Shown piece by piece: positions 16,047-23,428 of a stretch of DNA of 36,860 nucleotides. A model generated the notes under the pieces. That model made no database searches. It was not told where the DNA came from and was given only the letters and a program-made list of their open reading frames with translations. A program made the translations under genes and the position numbers. The stretch covers positions 1 through 36,860 of the forward strand of contig CADBLV010000301.1 of NCBI GenBank assembly GCA_902795555.1, in the 5' to 3' direction. Positions within the stretch are counted from its first letter, which is position 1. Each line of letters opens with the position of its first letter. This stretch comes from an uncultured Eubacteriales bacterium. Its GTDB lineage: Bacteria; Bacillota_A; Clostridia; Christensenellales; Aristaeellaceae.

Positions 16047-17300
16047 TCAGTCCCGGCGAAAGAGATCCCGGGTATATACTTTTTCCGAGACATCATCCAG
16101 ACAGGGATCATAGCGGTTGGCTATGATACAGCTGCAAAGGGACTTGAACCTGTCCAGATCATTGATAACCCGGGAACCGAAGAAGGTGGAGCCATCCTGC
16201 AGGGTGGGCTCATAGATGACGACCTCGGCGCCTTTGGCTTTGATCCGCTTCATGATGCCCTGGATGGAGCTGTGACGGAAATTGTCACTGTTGCTCTTCA
16301 TGGTCAGGCGATAGACGCCGACGACAATCTCCTGCTGCTTTTGCTCCTGAAGGGCGGAATAGGACGAGGAGCCGGTATAGGTGCCGGCAATTTCCAGAAT
16401 CCGCTCGGCAATGAAATCCTTCCGGGTGCGATTGCTGTCCACGATGGCGCGGATGAGATTCTGGGGGACGTCCTGATAATTGGCCAGGAGCTGCTTGGTG
16501 TCCTTCGGGAGACAGTAACCGCCGTAGCCGAAGGAAGGGTTGTTATAAAAATCACCGACCCGGGGATCCAGGCAGACACCCTGAATGATCGCGGAGGGAT
16601 CGAGCCCCTTGATTTCCGCATACGTGTCAAGCTCGTTGAAATAGCTGACGCGGAGAGCCAGATAGGTGTTGACAAAAAGCTTTGTGGCTTCGGCTTCGGT
16701 GGTTCCCATGAAGAGGGTCGGAATGTCCTGCTTTTGCGCTCCCTGACGCAGAAGGGCGGCAAAGGCTTCGGCGCGGGTTCGATTCTGATCGTCGCAGCCG
16801 ACAATGATCCGGCTGGGATAAAGATTATCGTAGAGAGCTTTGGACTCCCGAAGAAACTCCGGAGAGAAAAGGATGTGATCCATGGCGAGCTTTTGACGGA
16901 CTTGGGCAGTGTATCCTACGGGAACGGTGGACTTGATCACGACGGACGGTGGATCCGTGCGGTCTTTCGTGGATTCCCGGATAAGGCGAAGGACGTTCTC
17001 GACCGCGGAACAATCGAAAAAATTCTGTTTCGGGTCGTAATTTGTCGGGGCGGCGACAATGACAACATCCGCTGCTGCATAGGCGGAGGCGCCATCAAGC
17101 GTAGCGGAAAGGGACAGACGGCGCCGGTCATACTCAGCGAGGAACTGTTCAATCAGGGCATCCTGAATCGGACTTTGACGATGATTAAGCGCTTCTACCT
17201 TTTCGGGAAGGATGTCTACCGCGGTGACATCATTGTGCTGAGAAAGCAGAACGGCTAGGGAGAGGCCGACATACCCTGTGCCGGCAACAGCGATTTTCAT
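16047..17300 (-). CDS. ugd: UDP-glucose 6-dehydrogenase family protein
   Basis: The protein has 417 residues and reads leftward. [15 protein letters not shown] at the N-terminus is the NAD-binding loop, AAPTNYD and STVPVGYT follow, and [16 protein letters not shown] near residues 250-265 contains the catalytic Cys. This is the UDP-glucose/UDP-ManNAc dehydrogenase superfamily; the length and motifs fit the UDP-glucose branch making UDP-glucuronate, though UDP-HexNAc oxidation cannot be excluded. GGGAGG lies just upstream of the start. It is convergent with the PEP mutase gene and divergent from licD with its own promoter, so it is probably controlled separately while feeding the same surface glycan. 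The long open frame on the opposite strand here is a shadow. Confidence 0.88.
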   Translation of the reverse strand: MKIAVAGTGYVGLSLAVLLSQHNDVTAVDILPEKVEALNHRQSPIQDALIEQFLAEYDRRRLSLSATLDGASAYAAADVVIVAAPTNYDPKQNFFDCSAVENVLRLIRESTKDRTDPPSVVIKSTVPVGYTAQVRQKLAMDHILFSPEFLRESKALYDNLYPSRIIVGCDDQNRTRAEAFAALLRQGAQKQDIPTLFMGTTEAEATKLFVNTYLALRVSYFNELDTYAEIKGLDPSAIIQGVCLDPRVGDFYNNPSFGYGGYCLPKDTKQLLANYQDVPQNLIRAIVDSNRTRKDFIAERILEIAGTYTGSSSYSALQEQKQQEIVVGVYRLTMKSNSDNFRHSSIQGIMKRIKAKGAEVVIYEPTLQDGSTFFGSRVINDLDRFKSLCSCIIANRYDPCLDDVSEKVYTRDLFRRD

Positions 17301-17357
17301 AAAGCAAACCTCCCGGAAGATTCATAGCGGCTGTCCCGAATGAGAAGGCCATACGGC

Positions 17358-17387
17358 ATCATAGCATACAGGCCGCGGAAGCGTCAA
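17358..17387 (-). promoter_or_regulatory. ugd: sigma-A-type promoter for the UDP-sugar dehydrogenase gene
   Basis: Read on the minus strand, TTGACG (17387-17382) is followed after 18 bases by TATGAT (17363-17358), about 57 bases before the start codon. Both boxes match the consensus at five of six positions. It is back to back with the licD promoter. Confidence 0.6.
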
Positions 17388-17399
17388 CGGGAAGAAAAC

Positions 17400-17428
17400 T
17401 TGAAGAAACGCCTCCGGTGGTGTATGAT
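17400..17428 (+). promoter_or_regulatory. sigma-A-type promoter for the licD-gtrA-GT operon
   Basis: TTGAAG (17400-17405), a 17-base spacer and TATGAT (17423-17428) lie 38 bases before the licD start codon. The -35 boxes of this promoter and of the ugd promoter are about 12 bases apart, so one bound protein could affect both. Confidence 0.55.
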
Positions 17429-17466
17429 ACCGGGAGGATGAAGGAAAGCAGGGAGGGAACGGCGCC

Positions 17467-18375
17467 ATGGGAATGCGGGAGCGAGTGAAGGGAATCGCAA
17501 AACGGCTGGTTGATCAGCAGGAGACGAAGGAATCCTTTGATACGCTGTTTTATTTTCTGAATCGTTTCTGTAAGGTGAGCGATCTGCCGCCGGCGGAGGG
17601 CGATCTGCGCCTTCTGCAGCGCGGCGACACGGCGCTGATGAAGGTGTTTGACCGGCTGTGCGAAAAACACGGAATCGAATACTGGATTGGGTTTGGAACA
17701 TTGCTGGGAGCGGTGCGCCACAAGGGGTTCATTCCCTGGGACGATGATTGCGATCTGTGTATGGATCGGGAGAATTATACGAAGGCAAGGGAGATTCTTC
17801 CGAAGGCGTGTTCTGAGATTGGGCTGACAGCGGGAGAAGAACCGGGATACCGGAACGGATGGCTGGGAATTGGATATGAACATGAGAAGACCGGCCTGTG
17901 GATTGACGTTTTTCCCATGGAGTATTCCCGGGCGGACGCGGATAACATGACGGAACGGGAGCAGTTGGAGAAGGAGATTCATGCCTATTATCTGACCTAC
18001 CGGAAGAAGCTGGGAAATGATCCGGATCCGGCGCATCACGAGGAGGTTCGCCGGAGAATGATTTCCTCCCTGTGCGGGAAGGATGAGGCCAGATCGGTGA
18101 TTTTCGCGTCGGAGTTTTTCAGGGCTGCGAATGTCCAGAGAAAAAAGGACATTTTTCCGCTGCGGCGGATTAGCTTTGAGGACATTGATTTGAGCGGGCC
18201 GGCGAATCCGGACGGGTATCTGCGGGAACAATACGGGGACTATCACCAGTTTCCCCGGAGCGGAATCCTGCATCACGACGGCGGCCGGGGAGCTCTGGAA
18301 ACATGGGCCGGACGAGCCGGGATCAACATGGAAGATGTGATTGAGAAGCTGGAAGGGATTTATCGGGCAATATGA
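17467..18375 (+). CDS. licD: LicD family phosphotransferase
   Basis: The protein has 302 residues and follows GGAGGG at 17453-17458. The LicD core GTLLGAVRHKGFIPWDDD lies at residues 77-94 with further acidic residues at D96 and D100, the metal and nucleotide site of this nucleotidyltransferase-fold family. WIDVFPMEY is the second conserved block. LicD proteins move phosphocholine or similar groups from a CDP/CMP-activated donor onto cell-surface glycans. Here there are no choline uptake or kinase genes, but a PEP mutase/cytidylyltransferase fusion lies 1.5 kb upstream. A CMP-phosphonate donor is therefore an attractive inference. It acts in the cytoplasm, presumably on lipid-linked repeat units before export. 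Confidence 0.88.
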   Translation: MGMRERVKGIAKRLVDQQETKESFDTLFYFLNRFCKVSDLPPAEGDLRLLQRGDTALMKVFDRLCEKHGIEYWIGFGTLLGAVRHKGFIPWDDDCDLCMDRENYTKAREILPKACSEIGLTAGEEPGYRNGWLGIGYEHEKTGLWIDVFPMEYSRADADNMTEREQLEKEIHAYYLTYRKKLGNDPDPAHHEEVRRRMISSLCGKDEARSVIFASEFFRAANVQRKKDIFPLRRISFEDIDLSGPANPDGYLREQYGDYHQFPRSGILHHDGGRGALETWAGRAGINMEDVIEKLEGIYRAI

Positions 18376-18878
18376 GTGAGAGACAGGAAAACAATCGATT
18401 TGACCAGGTGATTCGGAAGGTGATTACCTGGGGGCTGAAGGTGTTCCACATCCAGGCGGAGGAGAAAACGGTTCATTCGCTGATTCAGTTCGTCAAATTC
18501 GCCCTGGTCGGGGTCAGCAACACGGTGATCAGCTATCTGCTGAACATCGGGACGCTGAAGATTCTGGAACCGTATCACCTCTCATGGGACTATGTAGCGG
18601 CGAACGTGGTGGATTTTCTGCTGAGCGTATTGTGGTCTTTCTACTGGAACAACCGATATGTGTTTGAACAGAAGGAAGGGGAAAAGCGGGCGATTCTGCC
18701 TACGCTGCTGCGCACGTATGTGGCTTATGCTTTCACGGGAATTGTGCTGAAGAATGTGCTGAGCTATGTCTGGGTTGACGTGATGGGTATTTCCAAGTAT
18801 ATCGCGCCGATCATCAACCTGGTGATCAGCACGCCGATCAATTTCCTGATTAATAAGATTTGGGCTTTCAAGGCCTGA
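18372..18878 (+). CDS. GtrA-like membrane protein
   Basis: The protein has 168 residues and overlaps licD by ATGA. After a charged N-terminus of about 45 residues come four hydrophobic segments. QFVKFALVGVSNTVISYLLN in the first segment and VDFLLSVLWSFYWNNRYVF in the second are the typical GtrA signatures, as is the closing PINFLINKIWAF. GtrA-family proteins are associated with moving polyprenyl-linked single sugars across the membrane for use by GT-C enzymes. The next gene encodes such an enzyme, so the pair probably adds a side-chain sugar on the outer face. The long charged N-terminal extension is unusual for this small family. Confidence 0.85.
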   Translation: MSERQENNRFDQVIRKVITWGLKVFHIQAEEKTVHSLIQFVKFALVGVSNTVISYLLNIGTLKILEPYHLSWDYVAANVVDFLLSVLWSFYWNNRYVFEQKEGEKRAILPTLLRTYVAYAFTGIVLKNVLSYVWVDVMGISKYIAPIINLVISTPINFLINKIWAFKA

Positions 18879-18894
18879 CGGAGGAGGACAAGTT

Positions 18895-20109
18895 ATGCTT
18901 CGGGCGGAGAAAAAACTATGGGACTGGATTCTGAAGAATCCGGCTCTGCTGGTCATTTTGGGCGGGACGGTGGGATCGCTGCTGATCCGATGGTGGACGA
19001 TCGGATTCCGCAGCGAGGACATGGATATTTTTCTTCGCTGGTATAACAATATTGCGGAGAACGGCGGCTATCGCGCACTGAGCCAGCAAACAGGGAATTA
19101 CGGTGTGCTGTTTCAAACGCTGATGGTGATTGCGTTTTATCTTCCGCTTTCGCCGGTGATCGCAATGAAGGTTGTGCTGCTGCCTTTTGATTTTATCCAG
19201 GCGGCAGCGATTGGTCTGATTGTCAAAGAAATCAGCGGCAAGAAGATGACCGGAGCTGTTGCGTATGCCGCGGCTGTCAATTTCCCGATTGCGCTGCTTA
19301 ACTCCGCGCTCTGGGGACAATGCGAATCTCTGATTACCGGATTTGGGCTGCTGGGGTTTTACCTGGTGATCAAAAAGAAACCGGTGTGGGCTTTTGTGGC
19401 GCTGGGGATTGCCTTTTCAATCAAGTTGCAGGCCATTTTTTTCCTGCCGTTCTTCCTGTTCTACTACGTCTATCGGAAGGAATATTCCCTGCTGCACTTT
19501 CTGCTGATCCCGGTGACGATTGTGGTGACCAGCCTCCCCGGGATTATTCAGGGCCGGAATATCATTGACCTTTTCAGAACCCTGATCAACCAGGGTGGTC
19601 AATATGAGCGGATATCGTATAATTATCCTTCATTCTGGGGATTGATGTTTCCAAACATGAAAGAAGGATTCTATGAGGATCTGAAGGGGATGCTGGTCGC
19701 GCTCACCCTGATGACGATGGCCGTGTGCATGCTGATCCTGATCAGACAGAAAAAGCCTCTGACAGACACAGATATGCTCAAGATTATGGCGTTGACGCTG
19801 TACTTCTGTCCGCTCATGCTGCCAAACATGCATGAACGATATGATTACACGGCAATCATGGCGTGCCTGGCTGTGGCGTGCCTGGACTGGCGAACGATCC
19901 CCTATCTGCTGATCTTTATGCAGGTCAACCTGAGAACATACGGGGATTTCCTTTTCGGGAACAATCCGAACTGGGTGTTCCTTTCCGTTGCAAATATCTC
20001 CAGCTTTGCGCTGTATTTCAGGAACTGTGCAAAGGGGATCCGAAACGGGGAAGGGGATCTGACGAGTCTGCCTGTTTCGAAAGGAGCCGATAAGGCCTTC
20101 AAATCATAA
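18895..20109 (+). CDS. Gpi18-like GT-C membrane glycosyltransferase
   Basis: The protein has 404 residues with about ten membrane segments. After the first segment comes an acidic loop SEDMDIFLRWYNNIAENGGY, equivalent to the catalytic loop of GT-C enzymes, followed by GNYGVLFQTLM. ALWGQCESL and KLQAIFFLPFFLFYYVY later in the chain match the pattern of Gpi18-like mannosyltransferases (COG5542), where related wording includes ALWGQ and KPQAIFFLP. It uses a polyprenyl-phosphate sugar donor, probably presented by the GtrA protein encoded 16 bases upstream. MHERYDY near residue 305 is another conserved block in this group. The sugar is unknown. It ends the plus-strand glycan locus, convergent with trmH. 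Confidence 0.75.
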   Translation: MLRAEKKLWDWILKNPALLVILGGTVGSLLIRWWTIGFRSEDMDIFLRWYNNIAENGGYRALSQQTGNYGVLFQTLMVIAFYLPLSPVIAMKVVLLPFDFIQAAAIGLIVKEISGKKMTGAVAYAAAVNFPIALLNSALWGQCESLITGFGLLGFYLVIKKKPVWAFVALGIAFSIKLQAIFFLPFFLFYYVYRKEYSLLHFLLIPVTIVVTSLPGIIQGRNIIDLFRTLINQGGQYERISYNYPSFWGLMFPNMKEGFYEDLKGMLVALTLMTMAVCMLILIRQKKPLTDTDMLKIMALTLYFCPLMLPNMHERYDYTAIMACLAVACLDWRTIPYLLIFMQVNLRTYGDFLFGNNPNWVFLSVANISSFALYFRNCAKGIRNGEGDLTSLPVSKGADKAFKS

Positions 20110-20116
20110 CACAGGT

Positions 20117-20854
20117 TTATTTCAGTGCCCGGGTGAATTCGTAAATGCCGATGGCTGCCGCCACGGCCAGATTCAGGGAATCAATTCTGTCATTGCTGGA
20201 AATGCGTACGGGCGTTCCCAGTTTCGCGAAGGCGGGAGGAAGGCCGCTGCCTTCGTTGCCGAAGATCAGGGTGGATTCCGGAGAAAGCTTTCGCCTCAGC
20301 ACATTTTCCAGGGGAACAGAGGCGTCCAGCATGAAAGGATACAGGGCGCGGGAGGTATAGGAGCGTCGATACTCCTCAAAGGAATTGAAGATGTGCACCC
20401 GCAGGCTGAAAAGACTGCCCATGCTGGCCCGGACTGTTTTGGGATCGAAAAGATCCGCGCAGGGACGAATCAACGCGATATCTTCCATATCAAAGCCCAG
20501 GGCTGTGCGAAGAATCGTGCCAACGTTGCCGGCGTCTCCCGGACAGTGAAGCATGACATGAGGACGGGAGGGATACAGAGTATCCTGAAACTTCTCAAAT
20601 ACGGCGGCGGCATAGCAGTTTTCCTTACCACTGATCCGCGCAAGAGCCCGATCAGCTTCCTCAATGCGAACACCCAAATCTGCGGCCATACCCAGCAGGC
20701 GTTCCAGCCCTTCCCGGGGTCGCGTACGGGAGTCGGAATGAACCAGCAGGCGCCGAACCTTGTCCGGCCGGTGCGTCAGACATTCGATGCTGGGGAAGAT
20801 TCCCGGGGCGTAACTGTAATCCAGATCGGATTTATACGCGGATAAAGCGGGCAT
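20117..20854 (-). CDS. TrmH/SpoU family RNA 2'-O-ribose methyltransferase
   Basis: The protein has 245 residues. The three SpoU motifs are present in order: NVGTILRTA (motif 1), LIFGNEGSGLP (motif 2) and DSLNLAVAAAIGIYEF (motif 3), which form the trefoil-knot S-adenosylmethionine site. The N-terminal 110 residues form the variable substrate-binding part. Members methylate a ribose in rRNA or tRNA; the target cannot be told by eye. GGAGGAA at the end of the upstream loaP-like gene serves as the ribosome site, and only three bases separate the genes, so they are co-transcribed. The gene converges with the GT-C gene seven bases away, leaving no room for a classical terminator. Confidence 0.85.
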   Translation of the reverse strand: MPALSAYKSDLDYSYAPGIFPSIECLTHRPDKVRRLLVHSDSRTRPREGLERLLGMAADLGVRIEEADRALARISGKENCYAAAVFEKFQDTLYPSRPHVMLHCPGDAGNVGTILRTALGFDMEDIALIRPCADLFDPKTVRASMGSLFSLRVHIFNSFEEYRRSYTSRALYPFMLDASVPLENVLRRKLSPESTLIFGNEGSGLPPAFAKLGTPVRISSNDRIDSLNLAVAAAIGIYEFTRALK

Positions 20855-20857
20855 GGG

Positions 20858-21397
20858 TTATTCCTCCTCGTTTTGGATGGAAAGTGTGGACCGGGCGTTG
20901 TTATCCCGGATGCCTTCACAGGCAATCCAGGTATAGCAGGCAGTATTATTGAACACAAAATCAACCCGGGCACGCTCTTTGCGATAATCAATCCGGGTGA
21001 TCCGGCCCTGGCAGCCATCGAACAGCGGATCTTCCAGCATCACTGTGTCGCCAACATTCAGCACCTTCATGGCGCCGACGAGTCCGTTCTTTTCATACAG
21101 CTTCAGGGCGAAATCCCGGTCCGGGCCCCATAGCTCATAATTTTCGTCTGCCCGGCCGACGCGGCGGATGATTCCGTCGATATCCTTTTCAAACAGCTGA
21201 TAAGACTCAATCGGATCTTCATTAAAGAAGAACACGTAGCCCGGCAGCAGGTCGAATCTGCGATCCAGGTTTTCTCCCTGCTTGCGATGCTTCCGAATAA
21301 TCTGCGGGGAGAAGGCTCGATCCATGCCGCGGATTTCCAGCAGATCTGCGATGACTTTGCAGCGCTGCGTGCGGCAGAAGAGACAATAGACATGCAT
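20858..21397 (-). CDS. loaP: specialised NusG paralog (LoaP-like transcription antiterminator)
   Basis: I start at the codon 21397-21395, ten bases after GGAGGGAGGAAA, giving 179 residues; the open frame extends 50 codons upstream without family sequence. Residues 1-95 are an NGN domain (MHVYCLFCRTQR at the start, LPGYVFFF at 51-58, GIIRRVG at 75-81), and residues about 113-150 are a KOW domain (GDTVMLEDPLFDGCQGRITRID). The gene is not next to secE or ribosomal protein genes, and the Cys-rich start differs from housekeeping NusG. LoaP-type proteins bind RNA polymerase and a leader-RNA hairpin to let transcription read through terminators in long biosynthetic operons. The adjacent 20-kb glycan locus is the obvious candidate target. 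RfaH-like function is an alternative label for the same role. Confidence 0.75.
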   Translation of the reverse strand: MHVYCLFCRTQRCKVIADLLEIRGMDRAFSPQIIRKHRKQGENLDRRFDLLPGYVFFFNEDPIESYQLFEKDIDGIIRRVGRADENYELWGPDRDFALKLYEKNGLVGAMKVLNVGDTVMLEDPLFDGCQGRITRIDYRKERARVDFVFNNTACYTWIACEGIRDNNARSTLSIQNEEE

Positions 21398-21448
21398 GTT
21401 AGAATTTCCTCCCTCCGGCAAAAGCCGCGGTTTCCATGCCTCTCTTCC

Positions 21449-21478
21449 ATTATATATATAAAACCAGCAAGAAGTAAA
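21449..21478 (-). promoter_or_regulatory. loaP: sigma-A-type promoter for loaP-trmH
   Basis: On the minus strand TTTACT (21478-21473) is separated by 18 bases from a perfect TATAAT (21454-21449), in an AT-rich tract about 52 bases before the loaP start. It abuts the 5' end of repeat copy A. Confidence 0.55.
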
Positions 21479-21622
21479 GAGACATATTTTGCTCACGAGC
21501 GCGAAGCGGAGTGGCTGGCGCTGCATGTGATCCGTTACCCACAGCAAGCTGTGGACGGATCATCAGGCAAAATAGTCATCCGGCACGAAATGGCAGGGGT
21601 GAACTGGCACTCACAAGAGGAG
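21479..21622 (+). repeat. dispersed structured intergenic repeat, copy A
   Basis: A unit of about 143 bp in the loaP-araR gap, matched in order along its length by copy B at 26124-26270 and by the more decayed copy C immediately downstream. Two hairpins are visible. Hairpin 1 (21494-21513) has CAC/GTG outside and CGC/GCG inside around a GAA loop. Hairpin 2 (21529-21561) pairs GATCCGT with ACGGATC and CCACAGC with GCTGTGG around an AA turn, with a three-base bulge (21536-21538). The unit ends in a GTGA...TCAC block and GAGGAG. No open reading frame or transposase is present. The gap 21398-21866 holds only this repeat, copy C and the two promoters. Confidence 0.75.
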
Positions 21623-21763
21623 ACATCTTTTGTCAGCGATTCGCAAAGGGGAGAGAAAAGCGTTTGATGGGATTTGAATTCCCGGCAGGCTGTGGACGGT
21701 TCATCTCCAAATGGTTAACTCCAAAGAATGACAGATGAGAGCCCGTAGTTCACAGGGGAGGGG
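21620..21763 (+). repeat. dispersed structured intergenic repeat, copy C (tandem, decayed)
   Basis: This copy begins where copy A ends. The opening GAGACATCTTTTG, the CGATTCGCAAAGGGGAG segment, GCTGTGGACGG at 21690-21700, GACAGATGAGAGCCCG and GTTCACAGGGGAGG follow the same order as copy B. The left arm of hairpin 2 has lost its complementarity, and hairpin 1 is largely lost, so this looks like an old tandem duplicate. It ends about 40 bases before the araR promoter. Confidence 0.6.
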
Positions 21764-21804
21764 TTTGCAAAACGGGGTTGTTCGTACTTTTTTCGCTGTT
21801 GATA

Positions 21805-21833
21805 TGGTCAAAAAGAGAATTGTCTGGTATAAT
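21805..21833 (+). promoter_or_regulatory. extended -10 promoter for the AraR-like regulator
   Basis: A perfect TATAAT (21828-21833) preceded by TGG gives an extended -10 element; TGGTCA (21805-21810) 17 bases upstream is a weak -35. Start of transcription is expected near 21840, giving a leader of about 27 bases. Confidence 0.6.
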
Positions 21834-21841
21834 ACTAACAA
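21820..21841 (+). promoter_or_regulatory. possible autoregulatory operator over the araR -10 box
   Basis: TTGT (21820-21823) and ACAA (21838-21841) flank the -10 element, and GTAT-A-ATAC at its centre is a short perfect palindrome. GntR- and LacI-type regulators often bind such sites to repress their own genes. The symmetry is imperfect and does not match the B. subtilis AraR box well. Confidence 0.25.
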
Positions 21842-21866
21842 GTTCCGCAGAGAGGAGAGGGATGGC

Positions 21867-22955
21867 ATGGCCGAGACGAAGTATATGCAGGTGGCGGATA
21901 CCCTGCGGCGGGAGATTGCCGAGGGAGTTTTCCGGGATGGGCAGACCCTGATGACGGAAGAGGAGCTGCGCTATCGGTTTAAGGTGTCCCGGCAGACGGT
22001 ACGTCAGGCGATCGCTCTTCTGGAGGATGACGGGCTGGTTGACCGCAGGAGAGGCAGCGGCACTTATGTAAGGCATGGGCCGCGTCGCCGCCAGGGTACT
22101 GTGCATGTTGGTGTAGTCACCACGTATATCACGGATTATATTTTTCCTTCCATCGTCAGTGGGATTGAGTCGGTGCTGAATCGGGACGGAGCGGTGATGA
22201 GCCTGAGCGCTACGTACAACGACAGTTCGATTGAACGCGAGGTGCTGGAACGGATGCTGGACGGCCAGGTGGACGGCCTGATTGTGGAAGGGGTGCGTAC
22301 GGCGAAGGAAACACCGAACGCAAATCTTTATCGGCACCTGGCGGAGCGGAATATTCCTGTTTTGTTTATGAATGGGTATTATCCGGAGCTGGGAGAATTT
22401 CCTCATGTGGTGATGGACGATTTCGGCGGTGGAAGGATTGCGGCGCGGGAAGTACTCAATCGCGGATATCATCGGCCGGCCGGCATGTTTAAAACGGACG
22501 ACCTGCAGGGCCGGGAACGGGCGCAGGGTTTTCTGGAGGAACTGAAAAGTCAGAATGTGTTCCCACCGGAGGAAAACCTTTTAACCTTCGGCACGGAGGA
22601 ACGATATACGGTGTATGATTCTCCGGCCGGACAGCGGCTGATTCAGCGGCTGGTGTCGGGAGAGGCAGACTGCATGGTCTGCTATAACGACATTTTTGCT
22701 GTTCAGCTGATGACGATTCTGCAGGAAAGAGGCGTGAAACTGCCCGAGCAGCTGGGCTTTATCGGGTTTGATAACGCGCCGGTGGCAGGGATGATTCGCC
22801 CGGGCCTGACGACGCTGGGCCATCCGAAGGAAGCCTTTGGATCCCTGGTGGCAGAGAAACTGCTGCGGATGATTGGCGGGGAGAAGGAACGCAGTGTCAG
22901 CATGGCATGGACCCTGACGGAACGGGAAAGCCTTCCCCGGGTGGATCGGGAATGA
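21867..22955 (+). CDS. AraR-type transcriptional regulator (GntR HTH + LacI-like sugar-binding domain)
   Basis: I start at ATG 21867 after GAGAGGAGAGGG; the protein has 362 residues. Residues 5-68 are a GntR-type winged helix (TLMTEEELRYRFKVSRQTVRQAIALLEDDGLV, then RRGSGTYV). Residues about 77-345 are a LacI/GalR-type periplasmic-binding fold (VGVVTTYITDYIFPSIVSGIE, DGLIVEG, LGFIGFDNAPVAGMIRPGLTTL). This hybrid layout is that of AraR, the arabinose-responsive repressor of Firmicutes. A GH51 arabinofuranosidase gene lies 11.6 kb downstream, compatible with an arabinan/arabinose regulon, though no shared operator was found. Other sugars are possible. It overlaps rlmH by ATGA, an odd pairing with an rRNA methylase. 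Confidence 0.85.
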   Translation: MAETKYMQVADTLRREIAEGVFRDGQTLMTEEELRYRFKVSRQTVRQAIALLEDDGLVDRRRGSGTYVRHGPRRRQGTVHVGVVTTYITDYIFPSIVSGIESVLNRDGAVMSLSATYNDSSIEREVLERMLDGQVDGLIVEGVRTAKETPNANLYRHLAERNIPVLFMNGYYPELGEFPHVVMDDFGGGRIAAREVLNRGYHRPAGMFKTDDLQGRERAQGFLEELKSQNVFPPEENLLTFGTEERYTVYDSPAGQRLIQRLVSGEADCMVCYNDIFAVQLMTILQERGVKLPEQLGFIGFDNAPVAGMIRPGLTTLGHPKEAFGSLVAEKLLRMIGGEKERSVSMAWTLTERESLPRVDRE

Positions 22956-23428
22956 GCATGACGATTCTTGCTGTGGGCAAAATGAAGGAAAAGCCTTACC
23001 GCCAGATGGCGGATGAATATTTAAAACGTCTGGGGCGCTTTGGGAAAACGACAGAAATCGAGGTAGCGGATCTGCCGGAAACCACCGGCGGAGAGGCGGA
23101 GGAAGCCCGGATTCGGGAGAAGGAAGGGGAGGCCATTCTTGCTCGTCTTCGCCCCGGAGATTATGTGGTGGCGATGACGATCGGAGGAAGGAAGTTTGAT
23201 TCGTTGGGGCTCAGCCGACGAATCAGTGAGCTGAGGATCGGCGGCGTCGGTTCCCTGGTTTTTGTGATCGGCGGAAGCCTGGGACTGGGAAGGAATGTGC
23301 TGAAAAGGGCGGATGAGGAATGGTCTCTGAGCGATCTGACCTTTCCCCATCAGCTGGCCCGGGTGATGCTGCTGGAGCAGCTTTATCGGGCGGAAAAAAT
23401 AGCGGCAGGGGAGCGATATCATAAATGA
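22952..23428 (+). CDS. rlmH: 23S rRNA (pseudouridine-1915-N3)-methyltransferase RlmH
   Basis: The protein has 158 residues, the usual RlmH length, starting at ATG 22952 (ATGA overlap) or ATG 22958. TILAVGKMKE at the start, LRPGDYVVAMTIGGRKFDS, the glycine-rich FVIGGSLGLG, WSLSDLTFPHQLARVMLLEQLYRA and the C-terminal GERYHK are all diagnostic of this small trefoil-knot methylase. It adds a methyl group to pseudouridine 1915 in helix 69 of 23S rRNA after subunit joining. The final ERYHK residues, which complete the active site, are intact. Confidence 0.95.
   Translation: MSMTILAVGKMKEKPYRQMADEYLKRLGRFGKTTEIEVADLPETTGGEAEEARIREKEGEAILARLRPGDYVVAMTIGGRKFDSLGLSRRISELRIGGVGSLVFVIGGSLGLGRNVLKRADEEWSLSDLTFPHQLARVMLLEQLYRAEKIAAGERYHK

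Noticed and set aside
16040..16056. CCGGG/CCCGG stem-loop as a bidirectional terminator between the PEP mutase gene and ugd
   Set aside because: The stem is five pairs, overlaps the ugd stop codon, and has no T-run on either side.
16035..17258. 407-codon plus-strand open frame opposite ugd
   Set aside because: It is the antisense shadow of a clear UDP-sugar dehydrogenase with NAD-loop and catalytic Cys motifs. It has no family motif and a low-complexity Gly/Asp/Ile composition.
21479..21763. Short CRISPR-like tandem repeat
   Set aside because: Units are about 143 bp with only two tandem copies, no spacers of uniform length and no cas genes.
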